A DNA stretch of 64,000 nt, taken from contig CAZOEL010000030.1 of the NCBI GenBank assembly GCA_964578835.1, forward strand, positions 1-64,000. The letters run 5' to 3'. Each line of letters opens with the position of its first letter. Within the stretch, counting starts at the first letter, position 1. The translations under genes and the position numbers were made by a program. Below are positions 37,600 through 47,679 of the stretch, piece after piece. The DNA is from CAZOEL01 sp964578835 (lineage in GTDB: Bacteria; Desulfobacterota; Syntrophobacteria; Syntrophobacterales; Syntrophobacteraceae). Below the pieces are notes generated by a model. It searched no databases. It was not told where the DNA came from and saw only the letters and a list, made by a program, of their open reading frames with translations.

Positions 37600-38826
37600 A
37601 TGACCGAATGGCTCAAAGTTTATGGCAACAGGCGCGTATTAAGCCTTCTCGGCTTGGGCTTTTCCTCGGGACTTCCTCTTGCCCTGACCGGATCGACGCT
37701 TCAGGCGTGGATGGCTTCCGAAAAAGTCGACCTGACGCTCATCGGGGTTTTTTCCCTGGTGGGAATTCCCTATACGGTTAAGGTGCTCTGGGCGCCTTTG
37801 ATGGATAGGTTCACTCCGCCATGGCTAGGTAGAAGGCGCGGGTGGATATTGATTTCCCAGGCGCTCCTGGCTGTGTCGATTTTCCTTCTCGGACTCTGCT
37901 CTCCCGCATCCACGCCATGGCTTATTGCCGTGCTGGCCGTGATGCTGGCATTTTTCAGCGCAAGCCAGGACATCGTTGTCGACGCTTATCGGGCCGATGT
38001 CTTGAGAGAACGCGAGCTTGGAGCCGGAGCCGCTACGACTGTTATCGGCTACCGCATTGCTTTGCTCATTTCCGGAGCCCTGGCGATGATCCTTTCTGAC
38101 CATCTTTCCTGGAACATGGTCTATAACCTCATGGCCGCCCTCATGCTTGCAAGCGCCGCGTTTACCTTCATGGCGCCCGAGCCCTCGGAGCGTGTTGTCC
38201 CGCCTCGGAGCCTCAAGGAAGCTGTCTGGAGCCCTCTGCTTTCGTACTTCAAACGCTCCGGCGCGGTAGAGATGCTTTTCTTCATCATGCTCTATAAATT
38301 GGGAGACGCCGTTGCCGGAGCGATGACTACTCCATTCCTTCTCGACATCGGCTTTACTCGAACGGATGTGGGAGCAGTGAACAAAGCCTTCGGCCTGATA
38401 AGCACAATCCTGGGAACTCTTGCCGGAGGGGGAATCATAGCGAAGATAGGCATAAACCGCTCCCTTTGGATCTTTGCCTTTCTCCAGGCCGTATCGAACC
38501 TGACCTTCACTGGGCTCGCCATGCTCGGCAAGAATTACTCTGTTATGGTGGCGGCAATCGGAATCGAAAATATCTGCGGAGGCATGGGAACGGCCGCCTT
38601 TGTCGCCTTCATGATGAGCCTTTGCGACAAGCGCTTCACCGCGACTCAATACGCCATGCTGACGAGCATCATGGCTATAACGAGGGTCGTGGCCGGCGCG
38701 CCTACCGGCTGGATGGCGCTGTCTCTGGGATGGGCCATGTTTTATGCCGTAAGCGTGCTCGGAGCGCTTCCCGGCATCCTGTTGCTTCCCCGTTTTGCGC
38801 CTTGGAATTCACGATTGGAGAGATAA
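37600..38826 (+). CDS. ampG: AmpG-like muropeptide permease
   Basis: A 408-residue MFS protein with about twelve transmembrane helices matching AmpG. Diagnostic blocks are LGFSSGLPLALTGSTLQAWM, PYTVKVLWAPLMDRF and ASQDIVVDAYRADVL. AmpG imports GlcNAc-anhydro-MurNAc peptides for cell-wall recycling and, in some species, beta-lactamase induction. No ampD, nagZ or other recycling gene is adjacent. It is convergent with a hybrid kinase gene. Confidence 0.9.
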   Translation: MTEWLKVYGNRRVLSLLGLGFSSGLPLALTGSTLQAWMASEKVDLTLIGVFSLVGIPYTVKVLWAPLMDRFTPPWLGRRRGWILISQALLAVSIFLLGLCSPASTPWLIAVLAVMLAFFSASQDIVVDAYRADVLRERELGAGAATTVIGYRIALLISGALAMILSDHLSWNMVYNLMAALMLASAAFTFMAPEPSERVVPPRSLKEAVWSPLLSYFKRSGAVEMLFFIMLYKLGDAVAGAMTTPFLLDIGFTRTDVGAVNKAFGLISTILGTLAGGGIIAKIGINRSLWIFAFLQAVSNLTFTGLAMLGKNYSVMVAAIGIENICGGMGTAAFVAFMMSLCDKRFTATQYAMLTSIMAITRVVAGAPTGWMALSLGWAMFYAVSVLGALPGILLLPRFAPWNSRLER

Positions 38827-38858
38827 GGAGAAATCGCCTCTGGGGACGTCCTGCTCTT

Positions 38859-40499
38859 TCATCGCTCGTCCAGCACGGACCGAACCTTTGCCGAGAGTGC
38901 CTGAATAGAGAAAGGCTTCGGGATGAATGCGATTTTCTCATCGAGTATGCCGTGATGAGAAATCACCTCATCTGTGTAGCCGGACATGAAAAGCACTTTT
39001 ATTGAAGGGAAACGCTGCTGTACCTGCTTGAACACTTCCTTCCCGTTCATTCCCGGCATTACGACGTCGGTAAGCAGGAGGTCGAGCGGTCCGCCATGAG
39101 CCTCGAGAGCCTCCAAGCACTCCTTCCCGCAGGTCGCAGAAAGGACTTTGTAGCCCAGGACGTTGAGCACACGTACGGTTATATCTCGGAGCATATCGTT
39201 GTCCTCGACGACCATGATCGTTTCGGAGCCGTGCTGATCATCCCTTTGGGGACTCGTATCCGATTGCGACGCCTTGAGCTCCTCGACCTGCGGGAAATAA
39301 AGTCTGAAGATTGTCCCTGCTCCCGGCTTGCTATGGACCGATACGCCCCCTCCATGCTGCTTGACAATGCCTAAAACGGTGGATAGACCGAGCCCGGTGC
39401 CTTTGCCCACCGGCTTTGTCGTGAAGAACGGATCGAAGATGCGCTCGAGGGTGGCTTTATCCATGCCGATGCCGTTATCGGTGACTGAAAGCATGGTGAA
39501 ACGGCCCGATTCGAGATTCTCCGGCATTGGGCCGGAGACGCTATCCAGATGAGCTTCACTGGTTTCAATGGTGATTTTTCCAGCATATCTCATGGCGTCC
39601 TGGGCATTCACCACAAGGTTCATGATTACCTGTTCCAACTGGCCAACATCAGCGAGAAGCGAAAGGGGCGAAGGGGCAAGCTTGATCTCCAGCTGGATAT
39701 CATCCCTGATGGTGCGCCTGAGGAGCTTTTGGAAGCCGGAAACAACCTGGTTGAGATCTACTATGCTCGGACCCGGGGAATACTTGCTTCCGAACGCGAG
39801 GAGTTGGCGCAGGAGATCTCTGGCGCGCTGTCCGGCTTTATGGATCTGCTCCACCGAGGATCTCCACGGATGGCTTGCATCGACTTCCCGAAGAAGGAGC
39901 TCACCGTAGCCAAGGATGGGAGTCAAGAGATTGTTGAAATCATGAGCCACGCCGACCGCCAAGGATCCTATGGCCGCCATCTTTTCCGCCTGCAGGACCT
40001 GGCTTTGTGATTGTTGCAGCTCTTGTGTGCGCTCTGTAATTCTGTCTTCGAGCTGGACATTCATCCTGGTAAGATAATGTCTAGAACGTTTGAGCTCCAG
40101 GTGAGCGCGCACGCGCGCCAGCACAACCGCGGGTCGGATGGGCTTGGTGATATAATCGACGGCGCCCATATCAAAGCCGCGCTGTTCGTCTTTGTCCGAT
40201 CCCAGGGCAGTAACGAAAATAACTGGAATATCACATGTCGCCGGATTTCCATGGAGCCGCTCCAACACGGCGTACCCATCCATTACGGGCATCATGATGT
40301 CCAGAAGCACCAGCTCCGGCTTCGGTTCGGCCATGGCTGCGGCAAGCGCCTGCTGACCCGAGCGAGTGGCTCGCACGCTATAATAGGGCTGCAGCACTTT
40401 CGACAAAATCTCAAGATTTTCCGGCTGATCGTCGACGATCAGGATCGTGGCGCGCGCTGCTTCCGGCTTGTCAGAAACGGAACAAGTGGGATTGCTCAT
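38859..40499 (-). CDS. Hybrid histidine kinase REC-kinase-REC
   Basis: A 546-residue soluble protein: N-terminal receiver (about 15-135) with Asp near residue 69 (LLDIMMPVMDG), helical linker, HisKA with His near residue 185 (GVAHDFNNLLTPI), HATPase_c (DNGIGM, GTGLGLS) and C-terminal receiver (about 425-540) with Asp near residue 479 (LLTDVVMPGMNG). It has no PAS or transmembrane sensor, so input comes through the N-terminal receiver from another kinase, plausibly the 2302-residue kinase 65 bases upstream on the same strand. Confidence 0.93.
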   Translation of the reverse strand: MSNPTCSVSDKPEAARATILIVDDQPENLEILSKVLQPYYSVRATRSGQQALAAAMAEPKPELVLLDIMMPVMDGYAVLERLHGNPATCDIPVIFVTALGSDKDEQRGFDMGAVDYITKPIRPAVVLARVRAHLELKRSRHYLTRMNVQLEDRITERTQELQQSQSQVLQAEKMAAIGSLAVGVAHDFNNLLTPILGYGELLLREVDASHPWRSSVEQIHKAGQRARDLLRQLLAFGSKYSPGPSIVDLNQVVSGFQKLLRRTIRDDIQLEIKLAPSPLSLLADVGQLEQVIMNLVVNAQDAMRYAGKITIETSEAHLDSVSGPMPENLESGRFTMLSVTDNGIGMDKATLERIFDPFFTTKPVGKGTGLGLSTVLGIVKQHGGGVSVHSKPGAGTIFRLYFPQVEELKASQSDTSPQRDDQHGSETIMVVEDNDMLRDITVRVLNVLGYKVLSATCGKECLEALEAHGGPLDLLLTDVVMPGMNGKEVFKQVQQRFPSIKVLFMSGYTDEVISHHGILDEKIAFIPKPFSIQALSAKVRSVLDER

Positions 40500-40563
40500 G
40501 ATCTTCCTTTGCGCCTGCTGGGATCATCACGATGGTTACTGTAACGGAAAAGCAATGAAAATA

Positions 40564-43500
40564 TCATAATATTCTCTTTCGAATCTCGCGCAGAGTATTC
40601 AAGGCGTCCGCATATTCGAACTCCTGAACCTGTCTTTTGAGCGTCTCCGCCTCTTCGCCCAGAGCCGAAATCAGCAGATCGCTCCATTGGTCCATCACAT
40701 CGTTTACCAGAGTATCATAAAGGGCGAGCAAAGGCTCGATTTGCGCGAGAATCCCATCGACTTGAGACCGGTCAAAGGAAGCATCGAGGCTGTCGATCTC
40801 CTTGAGAATGGGCGTCTGGCGCAGCTCGGAAGCAAGGGGAGGATCATGCCGAATCGGCTCGATGGTCGGAAAGGAATTCGGGCTACGCACGGGAAGCCAT
40901 TTCACCAGAATTTCATAAAAGTTTTGAGGCCTGACCGGTTTAGGAACATGGTCGTTCATTCCGGCTTTGAAGCACTTGTCTTTGTCCTCTTCGAAAACAA
41001 CGGCCGTCATGGCCAGAATGGGTATTGATTCCCAGCCGGGTAGACGACGGATGAACTGCGTCGCCTGAAGTCCATCCATCACCGGCATTTGAACATCCAT
41101 GAGAATCATGTCGTAGAAAGTTGTGCGGGCCATTTCGACGGCGGTTTGCCCGTCCTCGGCAACGCTGACTTTCATTTCCGCTGATTCGAGCAGGTGACGG
41201 GCTACTTCCTGATTGATGAGGTTGTCTTCCACCAGTAGGATGTGCGCTCCGCGCCGCCGCGACAATTCTTCCTCCAGCATTTCAGGCAGTGGGTGAGCCT
41301 TGTTGAGCAGGTCTGGTGTCGCCATTTCAGAAAATGCGTCGTAGAGGACCGAAGGAGTTACGGGCTTGGGCAAAGTCTTTGTGACGCCGGATCGCGCCGC
41401 CTTCTCCCGAGGGATCTGGTCTCCATAAGCGGTTATCATCATGTGCCGGGGAGGGGTGGCAAGTTCGAGGGATTGCACGCGCCGCGCCGTATCGATGCCG
41501 TTCAAGCCCGGCATTTTCCAGTCGATGATCAGCAAGCCGTAAGCGTCGCCCGTGCGGTCGGCGCTCAGCGTTGCAGCCAATCCCTCCTCGCCGGACTCCG
41601 CCGAATCGACGCGCAGGCCCAGATCGCTCAGCATGGAGACAAGGATTTTGCGAGCATCTTGTGAGTCATCTATGACGAGCGCCCGCATCCCGCAAAAAGA
41701 CTCGATATTGGGGATTCTCCGGGGCGCCGGGGCAGATTTTTTGAAGGGCGCCTCGACCCAAAAGAGAGAGCCTCGGCCCATTTCGCTCTCTGCTCCAATG
41801 CGTCCCCCCATCATCTCTATGATTCGTTTGCTAATCACAAGGCCAAGGCCGGTTCCGCCAAATCGACGCGTCATAGAATTGTCGGCTTGTTGGAAGGCAT
41901 GGAATATATTCCCCAACTGCTCTTTGCTCATTCCGATGCCCGTGTCCTTTACCTCGATTCGTAGGACAACCACGCTCCTATGCTCTTCGATAAGGCGCGC
42001 CTTGATGGAAAGATCGCCTTTTTCAGTAAATTTGACAGCGTTTGTGACTAGATTGAGCAGTACCTGGCCGAGACGCAGGTCGTCGCCGCGCAGCATAGAG
42101 GGCGCTCCATTCAAATCGACCAGCAGATCAAGATCCCCGGCGGCGACTTTGTCCGCAACGATAGAGCACACATGATCTATGACTCTCGAAAGCTCAAATT
42201 CTCTGACTTCGAGAACCATCCTGCTGGCTTCGATTTTGGAGAGGTCGAGGATGTCATTGATGATTTGCAGCAGATGCGAAGCCGCGCCGGCCATCTTGTC
42301 GAGCTGGTTGAGCTGCCTGGCTGTGAGCTGGTCCCGCTTCATCAGATGGGCAAAGCCGATGATCGCATTTAGAGGCGTGCGGATTTCATGGCTCATGTTG
42401 GCGAGAAAAGAGCTCTTGGCTTGGCTGGCGGCTTCGGCTTCCGCTTTGGCGCTCTGGAGCTCGGCGGTGCGCGATGCCACCAGGTCCTCCAGGTGTAGGC
42501 GGTATTCCTCCAATTCCCGGGTAATCCGTACTTTTTCGGTAATATCCACGGCTGTGCCTACGACCAGGGGAAGGCCATCGATGACGACGCGCCTGTTGTT
42601 GAAGAAGTAGGGGGTTTTGCTTCCATCTTTTGCTATGATCGTCGCCTCTCCGGATGATTCTCCATTTATGAAAGCCAGCTGGATTCCTGAGGCGGCGAGC
42701 GCTTTTTCGTCACCTTTAAAATAATCGATGTCGGTCATCATGGATATCTCCGCCTCGCTGCATTGAATCACCTCCTGGGCGTGCTTGTTCCAGAGCAATA
42801 AGCGTCCGTTGGAATCGAACGCATAAAAAAGGCCGGCCACCGATTCCATGAAGGTGTGCCGAAACATCTGTTCTTTTTGCGCCGTGGCTTCGACGGCTGC
42901 GAATTCGAGGGCGAAGCCCAGGTTCTGGGTAAGCCGTTCGAGAATTTCGATCTCCTGCTCGTCAAAAAAACCGGGGATGTCTGAGTATACGTTAAAAGTG
43001 GCCTCCGTCCGACCGGAAAGGACGATGGGAAAAACGGCCGAAGATCTGTAGCCGAAAGAGAGAAGCGAATCGCGCCAGGGGTGAGTGGTTGGATCGCGGG
43101 CGATGTCGTTGGAAATATGAGGCCGTCCGGTGCGAAAAGCCTGCGGTGTGGGACCCTCGTCGTGTATGGAGATGTTCAATAGTCTTACATAGTCGCACTG
43201 CTCACCGGCGTGGGCCGCCGGCTTAATAGCGCCCGCTTCATCCGCTTTACCGATCCAGGCTGTCTGAAAGCCTCCAACAGAAACGGCGATATGACAGATT
43301 TCCTCGAAGGAAGCTTCAACGCCGCGGATTCGCACAATAGCTTCATTGCTGCTGCTGACCATGGCGTAGATCCGGTTGAGGCGATGGAGCCGCTCTTCAT
43401 TCATCTTATGAAGAGTGATGTCTTGTACGATGCCGATACCGGCGACAGGTACGCCGTCGGCGTCATGCTCAATTTCCGCCCTTGCTTCAATCCATTTCGT

Positions 43501-46500
43501 CTGATCGTCGACGACAATGCGATGAGTGATATGGTAGGGCGACCCTGCGAGCGCCTGATTCCACGCGTCCAGCACAATGCTCCGATCCTCCGGGTGGATG
43601 CGGCGGAAAGAGTCATCCCGTGAGATCCGAGCGCCTATGGGCACTCCAAATATGCGATAGGTCTCATCGGACCATGTCAGCTCATTTCGTCGAATATCCC
43701 AATGCCAATGCCCACTGTGGGAAACCGCCTGCGCCTGTTTGAGAAACGTTTCGCTTTGATGGAGGGCCTTGACGGCTTCGAGACGATCTTTGTTGAGCAG
43801 GACCATCCCAAGCTGGTCGGCGATCTGGCAGCCGAAAGCGACTTCGTCCGCCTCCCAGTGGTGAGGATGGTTCACATGCTCAAAACGGATTATCCCACGG
43901 TTGCGATTCCCGGAAATGATGCTGCAGTCCAGCATGGACGTGATGCCCAAGGGCTTCAGGTAAGCTTCCAGAGAGCTCGAGATCCGAGAGTCCGTTAGCG
44001 CGTCGGAAGCATCCAGATAACGGGCGTTCTTGAGTGCCTCAAGCTCGTCGCAAATTTCCTTTATTTCCAGAATATGCCCTTGAGAATGCGCCTGGAGGGC
44101 AGCCTCATAAAGGTTCAGGCATCGCAGACTCCCTCCGTCTGCGTCAAAGAGCCAGATGGAAACCCTCTCTATTTCGAGTGCGCGAGACAGGAGCTCGGTT
44201 GCCTCGCCGGCGAATGCCTCTAATTCGCCTTTGTTGGCGGAATCGGATGCGTTGAGCTGACTGAGCACTTGATTATGCGCTTGAAGGCGACGGGCGAGGG
44301 CTTTCAGCTTCCGCTCCCTGGCTTTCTGCTCGGAGATATCGCTCCAGACGGAGCAAATCAGCGTCTTACCCCCCATTTTGATCGGGCCGAGCGTCAAGAT
44401 CACATCCAGCAGAGCTCCGTTTTTGTGTCGATGGCGCGTCTCAAAAGTGATTTGCGTCTGCATGCCGAGCTTCTCGCGCTTCTTGGCGATCTCTTCTACT
44501 GTGTGCTGCGCCTGGATGTCCATCACGCTAAGATGTGAAAATTCCTCGCGGGTGTAACCCAGTATCTGATGGGCGGCTGCGTTGAAGTCGAGAAAACGGC
44601 TTGTTATAGGATCCAGCAGGATGATGGCTTCGGTCGTCTGGGCGAACATGGTGGCGACGAGTTGCTCCCGCTCTTTGAGCGACTTTGCTGCCTGACGGCG
44701 ATCGGCAATGTCGACAAGACGACGCACGATCGTTTCAGCCAGGGTCAGCTCTTCTTCAAGGAACGGCTCACCGGCTTCATCTGTCTTCGGTTCTTCAAGG
44801 TATGCGACGGATAGGGACAAATGTTGTCCCGTCTGAGTAGTCGCCTCAACTCTCTGCATCCAGGGCGTCTCGACAAAGCCAGACGTGCTGAAGGATCGAT
44901 CGTCGTATTCGATGCGAACGGCGGCGATTTCCGGATGACTCCAGCCGGTTCCAACCAGCTCGGCTGCCTGCTGCAGACACTCCAAAAGAGGCGATTCGAT
45001 ATCTTCCGTCAGTTCGAAGATTTCGTAAAGACAACGCCGTTCCCTTACCCTTTTCAGGAGATCGTTCTGGATCTTGCGACTTTTCGTTATGTCCCGCGCG
45101 ACGCCAAGCACTCCCATGAGCTGGCCCGAATTGCCGTACATGGGCGTTTTGATGGTCTCAAAAAGACCGTAATACCCCCCGTCAGCAAAGCGGATGCACT
45201 CTTCGTTTCTGGTAGGAGCTCCCTTCGCAGCCGCTTTCATATCGTTTTGTCTAAAAAAATCCGCCAGACCTTTCTCAACGAAATCATAGTCGGTCTTGCC
45301 GATAATCTCGGCCTCCGAAGCGCCGAAGAAACGCTCAAACATCGGGTTGCAGGCCTGGTAAACGCCGTCCGGGTCTTTGGCCCACACAAGATCCGGGATG
45401 GTGTTGATCAGCGCCCGCAGTTTCGTTCGCTCATGCTCGAGGGCCAGCTCTGCGTTCTTGCGCTTGGTGATGTCATTTACCGAAGCTATGATAGCTGGTT
45501 CATTTTCAAACTCCACCACCGAAGCGGAAACGAGCGTTGAAAACAGTTGCCCCTCAAAGTTCCGGAAGCTCTGCTCCAGATCGAAGACGCTTCCATCTCG
45601 CTCGAGAATCTCCAAGAAAGCATGGCGATCTGAAGGGTCTTGATAAATCTCTGTTATTTGTCGCCCGATCAATTTCTCTCTTTCGAGCTGCAATAGAATT
45701 TCCGCTCGACGGTTGGCGTAGTGCAGGACGCCGTCTTTCAGACGAGTAATGACAATGGGGAAAGGAGCGTTTTCCATCAAGTCGCGGAAGCGCGCTTCAC
45801 TAACCAATAATGCCTGCCTGTCTCGATGCTGCTGTGTAATGTCTCGGATGATTGCGATGCATTGCCGACCATTTCCCAGTTGGCTCAGCCGGCACTCAAA
45901 GCGGCGCTCCACTCCGGAGATCGGCATGTCGTATTCAAAGCTGAGAAGCTCCTTACTGCTCAAGGCGGATTGAATATTCTCCATGAAAAGCGAAACGATA
46001 TCCGGAGGGAGCACATCTCCCATGTATTTGCCGAGAAAGACCTCAGGCGGCAGGTATAGGTCGGCTGAGTCCTGCGCCCGGTAGTCTTGTATGACTCCCT
46101 CATCGTCAACAAGGAAGAAAAGATCGGGAATGACCTGAAAGATGGAGCTCAATACGGTCTCTCGCTCCTTCGCCAGTCTACCGGTCCGATCGAGGAGCTC
46201 CTTTTGCTCAAGGATTTCGGTTTCGACTTTCGTTCTCTCCTCGATTTCGGCCAATAATGCAGCATTGGAAGCTGTCAGTTCGGATGTGCGCTCCTGAATT
46301 CGGACTTCAAGCAGGGCGTACGCCTTGCTCAATTCCTCTTCGGCATTGTTGCGCTCTTTTTCTCTACGTTCCAATAGCGTCGCCATCTCATCAAAAGAAC
46401 GAGACAATCGGCCAAGTTCATCATCGGCATAGGAGAGGCCTGTTCTTATGGTCAGGTCTCCTTTGCCGAACCGCTCAACAGCGGAGGTCAAAGTCCGTAT

Positions 46501-47472
46501 TGGTCTGACAACAGCAAAATTAATCAGGAGCCAAGGCAGCATCGCGATCGTTGACGTTGCGATTCCAAGGGCCAACAAGTGGAATAACATATGACGATTG
46601 GCCTCCCGCAGGATGCTGTCCTTGTTGATGCCTACGGTTATGTAAAGATATGATGGAGCCTTTTTCCTGAGGCTCAAACGCTTGAAAGCATAAATACGTC
46701 GATCTTCCTTTTCGGAAGAGAGCTCAAAAATCCCCTGGTCGGAGGCCCCTTTGAGTTGTTGGAGGGTGAGCTCCTCGAGACGAGAGCCCGGCGCCTTATC
46801 GGGATTCTCAGGCCAGCGAAACAAACGGACTCCATTGTAATCACTGATGGAAACGGCATAGTCGTTAGAAATATTCGACTGTTCGATGAATGCCTTATAG
46901 GCGTCGAGCCTGAAAGCCGCAATGAGGATCGCGATCAGATTGTTATCCGCATCTAGAACAGGATAGGTGAAATTGAGCGAGTGTGATTTGGAAAGCCTGC
47001 CGACGATGTATTCCCCTACCGAGAAATCGAGAGTCCTGATAGCCTCTTTGATGTGCCTGCGATCCCCAAGCTGAATGCTGCCCGCCTCAAAGGGTTGTGA
47101 GGCGGCAAATAATGCGCCGTCAGCTGTCGTCATGGCGATCGTCGCGTACTGAGGATCCTTCTTTTGCAAGCTGGCGAAAAGCTCATTGCAATCCCGCGCT
47201 TTCAACTTCTGTATCTGAGGCAGCTCCGCCAATGTCCTGAGCATTTGCTCGGTCGCTATCGCAATTTGCTCTTGATGGGACGCTATGCTTTGAACGAGCA
47301 GCATAGCATGCCTTTCCGCTTCCGCTATTTTCTCCCGCCGGCTATCGAGACCCGAGAGAACGGCCATGGCCAAGGCGGGCAGGAAAGCGCACAGAAGAAA
47401 GAGCATCAGTTTCTTGTGAATGGACCACGAACCGAGAGATCCTTGGCGCCCCGTTTCTCTTTGCTCGTTCAT
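40564..47472 (-). CDS. Giant 2302-aa hybrid sensor kinase
   Basis: Membrane hybrid kinase with an unusually long sensory arm. Order: TM1 (about 20-42), periplasmic double-Cache domain (about 45-290), TM2 (about 295-318), HAMP (about 320-375), coiled coil, then PAS domains near VIPDLFFLVDD, APFPIVITRL, TIPDLVWAKD, QTTEAIILLD, GHWHWDIRRN and VAGLFYAFDS, interspersed with at least two GAF domains (VSIWLFDADG; GGFQTAWIGK). HisKA has His near residue 1694 (NMSHEIRTPLNA), then HATPase, receiver 1 with Asp near 1983 (LIIDWKMPGLNG), and receiver 2 with Asp near 2126 (LMDVQMPVMDG). The last 80 residues look like a helical HPt-type bundle but lack the phosphorylatable His. The downstream REC-kinase-REC gene may receive the signal. 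Confidence 0.93.
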   Translation of the reverse strand: MNEQRETGRQGSLGSWSIHKKLMLFLLCAFLPALAMAVLSGLDSRREKIAEAERHAMLLVQSIASHQEQIAIATEQMLRTLAELPQIQKLKARDCNELFASLQKKDPQYATIAMTTADGALFAASQPFEAGSIQLGDRRHIKEAIRTLDFSVGEYIVGRLSKSHSLNFTYPVLDADNNLIAILIAAFRLDAYKAFIEQSNISNDYAVSISDYNGVRLFRWPENPDKAPGSRLEELTLQQLKGASDQGIFELSSEKEDRRIYAFKRLSLRKKAPSYLYITVGINKDSILREANRHMLFHLLALGIATSTIAMLPWLLINFAVVRPIRTLTSAVERFGKGDLTIRTGLSYADDELGRLSRSFDEMATLLERREKERNNAEEELSKAYALLEVRIQERTSELTASNAALLAEIEERTKVETEILEQKELLDRTGRLAKERETVLSSIFQVIPDLFFLVDDEGVIQDYRAQDSADLYLPPEVFLGKYMGDVLPPDIVSLFMENIQSALSSKELLSFEYDMPISGVERRFECRLSQLGNGRQCIAIIRDITQQHRDRQALLVSEARFRDLMENAPFPIVITRLKDGVLHYANRRAEILLQLEREKLIGRQITEIYQDPSDRHAFLEILERDGSVFDLEQSFRNFEGQLFSTLVSASVVEFENEPAIIASVNDITKRKNAELALEHERTKLRALINTIPDLVWAKDPDGVYQACNPMFERFFGASEAEIIGKTDYDFVEKGLADFFRQNDMKAAAKGAPTRNEECIRFADGGYYGLFETIKTPMYGNSGQLMGVLGVARDITKSRKIQNDLLKRVRERRCLYEIFELTEDIESPLLECLQQAAELVGTGWSHPEIAAVRIEYDDRSFSTSGFVETPWMQRVEATTQTGQHLSLSVAYLEEPKTDEAGEPFLEEELTLAETIVRRLVDIADRRQAAKSLKEREQLVATMFAQTTEAIILLDPITSRFLDFNAAAHQILGYTREEFSHLSVMDIQAQHTVEEIAKKREKLGMQTQITFETRHRHKNGALLDVILTLGPIKMGGKTLICSVWSDISEQKARERKLKALARRLQAHNQVLSQLNASDSANKGELEAFAGEATELLSRALEIERVSIWLFDADGGSLRCLNLYEAALQAHSQGHILEIKEICDELEALKNARYLDASDALTDSRISSSLEAYLKPLGITSMLDCSIISGNRNRGIIRFEHVNHPHHWEADEVAFGCQIADQLGMVLLNKDRLEAVKALHQSETFLKQAQAVSHSGHWHWDIRRNELTWSDETYRIFGVPIGARISRDDSFRRIHPEDRSIVLDAWNQALAGSPYHITHRIVVDDQTKWIEARAEIEHDADGVPVAGIGIVQDITLHKMNEERLHRLNRIYAMVSSSNEAIVRIRGVEASFEEICHIAVSVGGFQTAWIGKADEAGAIKPAAHAGEQCDYVRLLNISIHDEGPTPQAFRTGRPHISNDIARDPTTHPWRDSLLSFGYRSSAVFPIVLSGRTEATFNVYSDIPGFFDEQEIEILERLTQNLGFALEFAAVEATAQKEQMFRHTFMESVAGLFYAFDSNGRLLLWNKHAQEVIQCSEAEISMMTDIDYFKGDEKALAASGIQLAFINGESSGEATIIAKDGSKTPYFFNNRRVVIDGLPLVVGTAVDITEKVRITRELEEYRLHLEDLVASRTAELQSAKAEAEAASQAKSSFLANMSHEIRTPLNAIIGFAHLMKRDQLTARQLNQLDKMAGAASHLLQIINDILDLSKIEASRMVLEVREFELSRVIDHVCSIVADKVAAGDLDLLVDLNGAPSMLRGDDLRLGQVLLNLVTNAVKFTEKGDLSIKARLIEEHRSVVVLRIEVKDTGIGMSKEQLGNIFHAFQQADNSMTRRFGGTGLGLVISKRIIEMMGGRIGAESEMGRGSLFWVEAPFKKSAPAPRRIPNIESFCGMRALVIDDSQDARKILVSMLSDLGLRVDSAESGEEGLAATLSADRTGDAYGLLIIDWKMPGLNGIDTARRVQSLELATPPRHMMITAYGDQIPREKAARSGVTKTLPKPVTPSVLYDAFSEMATPDLLNKAHPLPEMLEEELSRRRGAHILLVEDNLINQEVARHLLESAEMKVSVAEDGQTAVEMARTTFYDMILMDVQMPVMDGLQATQFIRRLPGWESIPILAMTAVVFEEDKDKCFKAGMNDHVPKPVRPQNFYEILVKWLPVRSPNSFPTIEPIRHDPPLASELRQTPILKEIDSLDASFDRSQVDGILAQIEPLLALYDTLVNDVMDQWSDLLISALGEEAETLKRQVQEFEYADALNTLREIRKRIL

Positions 47473-47679
47473 CTTTGCTTTCCGCTCACAGAATGGGTTA
47501 AGTATTGAGCTTTTTACTGGCGAAAATAATCTATCAGCTCTATGCTCATGAAGCCATAATAGAATCGAGCTTTCACTACGAAAGCTTCGGTTGACCTCTC
47601 CCCTCCGGGCTTGCTCCGGATTCTTGATCGGATAATGAACGAGCGATGGCGTATCGATTGAGCGCTCCTGCGCGATGGC

